Under the pieces are notes generated by a model that worked only from the letters and a program-made list of their open reading frames with translations, did no database searches and had not been told where the DNA came from. DNA of 64,000 nucleotides, taken from positions 254,976 through 318,975 of the forward strand of contig NZ_BMVR01000007.1 of the NCBI RefSeq assembly GCF_014650815.1, given 5' to 3'. This document shows, in pieces, positions 61,372 to 64,000 of the stretch. A program made the position numbers and the translations under genes. The DNA comes from Streptomyces flavofungini. GTDB lineage: Bacteria; Actinomycetota; Actinomycetes; Streptomycetales; Streptomycetaceae. Each line of letters begins with the position of its first letter. Position 1 is the stretch's first letter.

Positions 61372-63354
61372 CTATCCGGACCGTCCCGGCGCGGCCGAGG
61401 CCCCGGGCGGGTCCAGGGTCTCGCCGCTGCTGAGCCGTGCGCGTACCTGCGCGTGCGCGTCGCGCGGCGCCGGTTCCGCCAGGGTGCGGCCCCGCTCGGA
61501 GGCGTCCACGTCGCCCCTGACGTCGATGCCGGTGACCTCGCGGCTGCCCGCGGCGAGCAGATACCGCTTGCCCGAGTCCGCCCGCCACGTGGTGCTCGCC
61601 ACGACGTGCTGGCCGAACCTGCCGCAGGCGGCGGTGGACCGGGCCCGGGCGACCACGGGGGCCGACGCCGCGGCCTCGGCCGCCGGTGCCTTGAACTGGA
61701 GGAGCACGTCGCCGGGGCCGCGCCAGGTGGCGGCGCGGGCGCAGGACCACAGGGCCCGCCCGTCGTTCTCCGGCAGGTCCTGCTCGGCGAAGTCCCAGAC
61801 GTTGACCGACCGCGTGCCCCGGCGCAGCTCGGGCAGTTGGCAGGCGGTGCGGGCCCAACCGGCCAGGGCCTGCGGGCTCATGGCCTCGCGCGGCTGGCGG
61901 GCGGGGACACCAGAGCCGGGCAGCGGCGTGTACGTGAGGTGGACGGGAAGGAGCCCGCCCAGGTCGGTGACCAGGAACGCGTGCTTCTCCACGATGCGGG
62001 CGGAGGAGCGCAGTTGCAGCGCGGGCCAGGCGTCGCAGGAACGGCCGATGGCGGGATCACGTACGGGGGCGGTGATCCCGTCGGCGGAGACGCGCAGCGG
62101 TGTGCTCGCGGCGTCGGGTCGCAGGAGGTCACGGGTGTGGGTCTCGGCGATCCACGGTGCGGTGAGGTACCGGGTGCGGCCGTCGGCGCGGCTGACGGCG
62201 ATCGTGGCGGCCGTGGTCACGTCGGCGTTGTCGGCGCGGGCGAAGTCGAGCGCGGGCTCGTCGCCGGCGGTCCCCTCGCTGTAGCGGATGACGCGCTCGG
62301 CGTCGTGGAACAGCACGACGGTACGCCCGTCGACCGCGCCGGCGTACAGCAACCGCGGCGCCCGGCCCGGCGGTTCGGTGGACGTGGCCGGGGCCGAGGT
62401 GACGCGGACGCCCCGGCCGGGGTCGGTCCAGACGGAGACGGCGCGGGTGAGGAGGGTGCGGTCGGCCGTCCGGGCGCCTCGGGGCGGCCAGGCGGTGAAG
62501 TCGACGCGGGCGGTGTCGGCCCACTCCTCGGCGGGGGCGCGGAGCAGCCGGTCCGCGGCGGCCGCCGCGGACCCGCCCGCCGAGCCCGGCCCGTGGTCGC
62601 CCTTCGCCTCCAGGCCGGTCAGGACCAGGCCGCTGAGGAGCACGAGCGCCGTCGCGGCCCAGGCGAGCCTGGCCCGGCGCCTGCGCCGCAGCAGGTCGGT
62701 GGGCCGCGTCTGCACCGAGCAGGCGTCGAACTCCCGGGACCGCAGCAGCGCTTCGGCCGCCGGACCTGCCATGTCCTCCAGGCGGTACGAGGCCCGCAGC
62801 GCGTCCTGCGGCCGCTCGGCCCCCGCGGCGTCGAGCAGTTCCACGACCTCCGCGTCCGCGAGACCGTCGAGCCGCCGCAGGACGAAGGCGGCACGGGCGG
62901 CGGGGGAGGCCTGCGCGCAGGCCTGCCCCAGAGTCACCTCGTCGACGCCGCCCGCCCGCGGGAACAGCCGCAACCCCCACACCACGGGCAGCACGAGCAC
63001 CAGCGCCCGCGGCGGCGGCAGCCGCTTCGGCCAGCCGCGAGGGCGGCGCTCGTACGTCAACGCCGCCCGCACCACCCGCAGCAGCAGCCACGCCGCACCG
63101 GACGACCCGCGACCGGCGCGCTGCGCGGGCACCCGCGCGGCCGTGTCCCGCGAACGGAACCCCCGCGGCCCCGGCAGCGCACGCTGCACCAGCGCGTGCG
63201 CGACGAGCACGCGACGGTGCCGGGAGAGCGCGACCGGAAGGATCAGATAGGCGAGGCGCACCAGGTTGGTGTAGCGGTCGACGAGGGCCGCCTCAGCCTG
63301 GCCGAGAGAGATCCGCTGCGCGGGACCCGAGGTGCGAGGGTCGGACGTGGGCAT
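61372..63354 (-). CDS. sigma-factor-like N-terminus fused to a membrane-anchored outer domain
   Basis: 660 residues. Residues 1-205 are helical, Arg/Leu-rich and hint at an ECF sigma fold ('LGQACAQASPAARAAFVLRRLDGLADAEVVELL' resembles the helix-turn-helix lead of region 4). A membrane segment ('ARLAWAATALVLLSGLVLTGL', about 235-255) is followed by a 400-residue extracytoplasmic part with several Cys residues and no motif I know. This plan, DNA- or sigma-like part inside and a large outer domain, is found in Streptomyces proteins of unknown function. It could be an anti-sigma-like or membrane-tethered regulator. ATG 63354; upstream 128 bases separate it from YceI. Confidence 0.75.
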   Translation of the reverse strand: MPTSDPRTSGPAQRISLGQAEAALVDRYTNLVRLAYLILPVALSRHRRVLVAHALVQRALPGPRGFRSRDTAARVPAQRAGRGSSGAAWLLLRVVRAALTYERRPRGWPKRLPPPRALVLVLPVVWGLRLFPRAGGVDEVTLGQACAQASPAARAAFVLRRLDGLADAEVVELLDAAGAERPQDALRASYRLEDMAGPAAEALLRSREFDACSVQTRPTDLLRRRRRARLAWAATALVLLSGLVLTGLEAKGDHGPGSAGGSAAAAADRLLRAPAEEWADTARVDFTAWPPRGARTADRTLLTRAVSVWTDPGRGVRVTSAPATSTEPPGRAPRLLYAGAVDGRTVVLFHDAERVIRYSEGTAGDEPALDFARADNADVTTAATIAVSRADGRTRYLTAPWIAETHTRDLLRPDAASTPLRVSADGITAPVRDPAIGRSCDAWPALQLRSSARIVEKHAFLVTDLGGLLPVHLTYTPLPGSGVPARQPREAMSPQALAGWARTACQLPELRRGTRSVNVWDFAEQDLPENDGRALWSCARAATWRGPGDVLLQFKAPAAEAAASAPVVARARSTAACGRFGQHVVASTTWRADSGKRYLLAAGSREVTGIDVRGDVDASERGRTLAEPAPRDAHAQVRARLSSGETLDPPGASAAPGRSG

Positions 63355-63482
63355 GGAGAGGGCCGCCTCCCAAAGGCTGATGACATCGGCCGCTGCCCTC
63401 CGTCAAACGAGTGAATCTTGGGATGGTCACAGTTCGCCGGGCGGTGCGTCGGCGGGGCGGCGCCGCGCACGGGACGGCCGGG

Positions 63483-64000
63483 TCAGGAGCGGCGGATCGC
63501 GGCGACGTCGAACTCCAGCGTCACCTTCGCCGCGACCAGCAACGCGGTCGAGGCATTCCCCTTCACCCCCCAGTCCTTGCGGTTGATCGTGACCCTGCCC
63601 TTGAAGTCGACCCGGAAGCCGTCCGCCGCGTCGTGCTCGGCGCCGGTCAGCTCGAAGTCGACCGTGACCGGCTTGGTCACACCGCGGACGGTGAGGTCAC
63701 CGGTGACCTTGAAGCGGCTGCCGTCGACCTGCGTCACCCGGGTCGACAGGAAGAGGATGTCCGGGTGGCTGTCCGCGTCCAGGAACCTGGTGCGCAGGTG
63801 CTCGTCGCGCTGCGGGTTGTGGGTCTGGATGCTCGCGGCCCGGATCGCCAGCTCGGCGCTCGATCGCGACGGGTCGTCGCCGTTCAGGTGCGCGCTGCCT
63901 TCGAACGACGCGAAGTGGCCGCGCACTCTGCCGCCCAGGGTGTGCCGGGCGACGAACCCGGTCCGGCTGCGGGCGGTGTCGAGGACATAGTCACCGGCCA
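63483..64000 (-). CDS. YceI-family protein, 5' end beyond window
   Basis: The reverse strand is open from the window edge to the stop at 63483, giving 172 codons without the start. The visible part opens 'DYVLDTARSRTGFVARHTLGG', the N-terminal strand of YceI lipocalin-like proteins, and holds 'IRAASIQTHNPQRDEHLRTRFLDADSHPDILFLSTRV' and 'LTVRGVTKPVTVDFELTG', both family signatures, and 'RVTINRKDWGVKG'. YceI proteins bind long-chain isoprenoids or other hydrophobic ligands. Only a handful of residues are probably missing. No signal peptide can be judged. Confidence 0.9.
   Translation of the reverse strand, partial: AGDYVLDTARSRTGFVARHTLGGRVRGHFASFEGSAHLNGDDPSRSSAELAIRAASIQTHNPQRDEHLRTRFLDADSHPDILFLSTRVTQVDGSRFKVTGDLTVRGVTKPVTVDFELTGAEHDAADGFRVDFKGRVTINRKDWGVKGNASTALLVAAKVTLEFDVAAIRRS

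Overview
The window is very GC-rich, with strong third-position GC bias, many GTG starts, short overlapping operons and IdeR/DmdR-type iron boxes. The gene content (mycothiol-dependent enzyme family, GAF-ANTAR regulator, alpha-lytic-type protease, catechol siderophore NRPS) points to Streptomyces or a close relative. I saw no rRNA, tRNA, CRISPR array, transposase or prophage.

Layout. 1-14914: ordinary chromosomal genes, mostly regulator/enzyme pairs: a TetR/NAD(P)-binding pair sharing two tandem operators, an inositol-monophosphatase-like protein with changed metal ligands, a secreted GH5 glycosidase, a WYL/VOC divergent pair, a MerR/BtrH-like pair, a sirtuin, an HD/GlxA pair and a fructosamine kinase. 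15018-38368: a complete catechol siderophore locus. It holds the FecE-type ATPase, FeuA-type lipoprotein, M20 hydrolase, a C-A-T-C-A-T-TE NRPS with MbtH and an MFS exporter, an enterochelin-esterase-like hydrolase, a fused double FecCD permease, and the 2,3-dihydroxybenzoate genes dhbA-C-E-B plus a free-standing aryl carrier protein. Four 19-bp iron boxes lie in its three divergent promoter regions. Specificity residues read by eye give threonine for the second A domain and a basic residue (probably arginine) for the first, so a DHB-Arg-Thr product of the griseobactin/streptobactin/benarthin type is expected. A few apparently unrelated genes (27588-29518) sit inside the locus.

38458-42700: a kinase-like gene, then a translationally coupled set: a 60-residue peptide with a Gly-Gly motif before a very hydrophobic tail, two helical proteins of unknown function and a beta-lactamase-fold serine hydrolase. 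It resembles an undescribed peptide-based system. 42795-50226: a compact six-gene minus-strand operon behind an AraC regulator, encoding a clavaminate-synthase-like Fe(II)/2-oxoglutarate oxygenase, a KamA-type radical SAM aminomutase, a DMT exporter, an AurF-type diiron N-oxygenase, an Ldh_2 dehydrogenase and a class IV aminotransferase. It looks like a dedicated amino-acid-derived small-molecule pathway that matches none I can name.

50472-64000: a secreted beta-propeller phytase and an alpha-lytic-type protease separated by a strong bidirectional terminator, an anti-sigma-like ATPase, a DUF1206 membrane protein, a GAF-ANTAR regulator, a two-component system facing an MMPL transporter across a palindrome-rich promoter, a secreted immunoglobulin-like protein, a sigma-like protein fused to a membrane-anchored outer domain, and a YceI protein cut by the window end.

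All calls are from reading the sequence; no database search was run.
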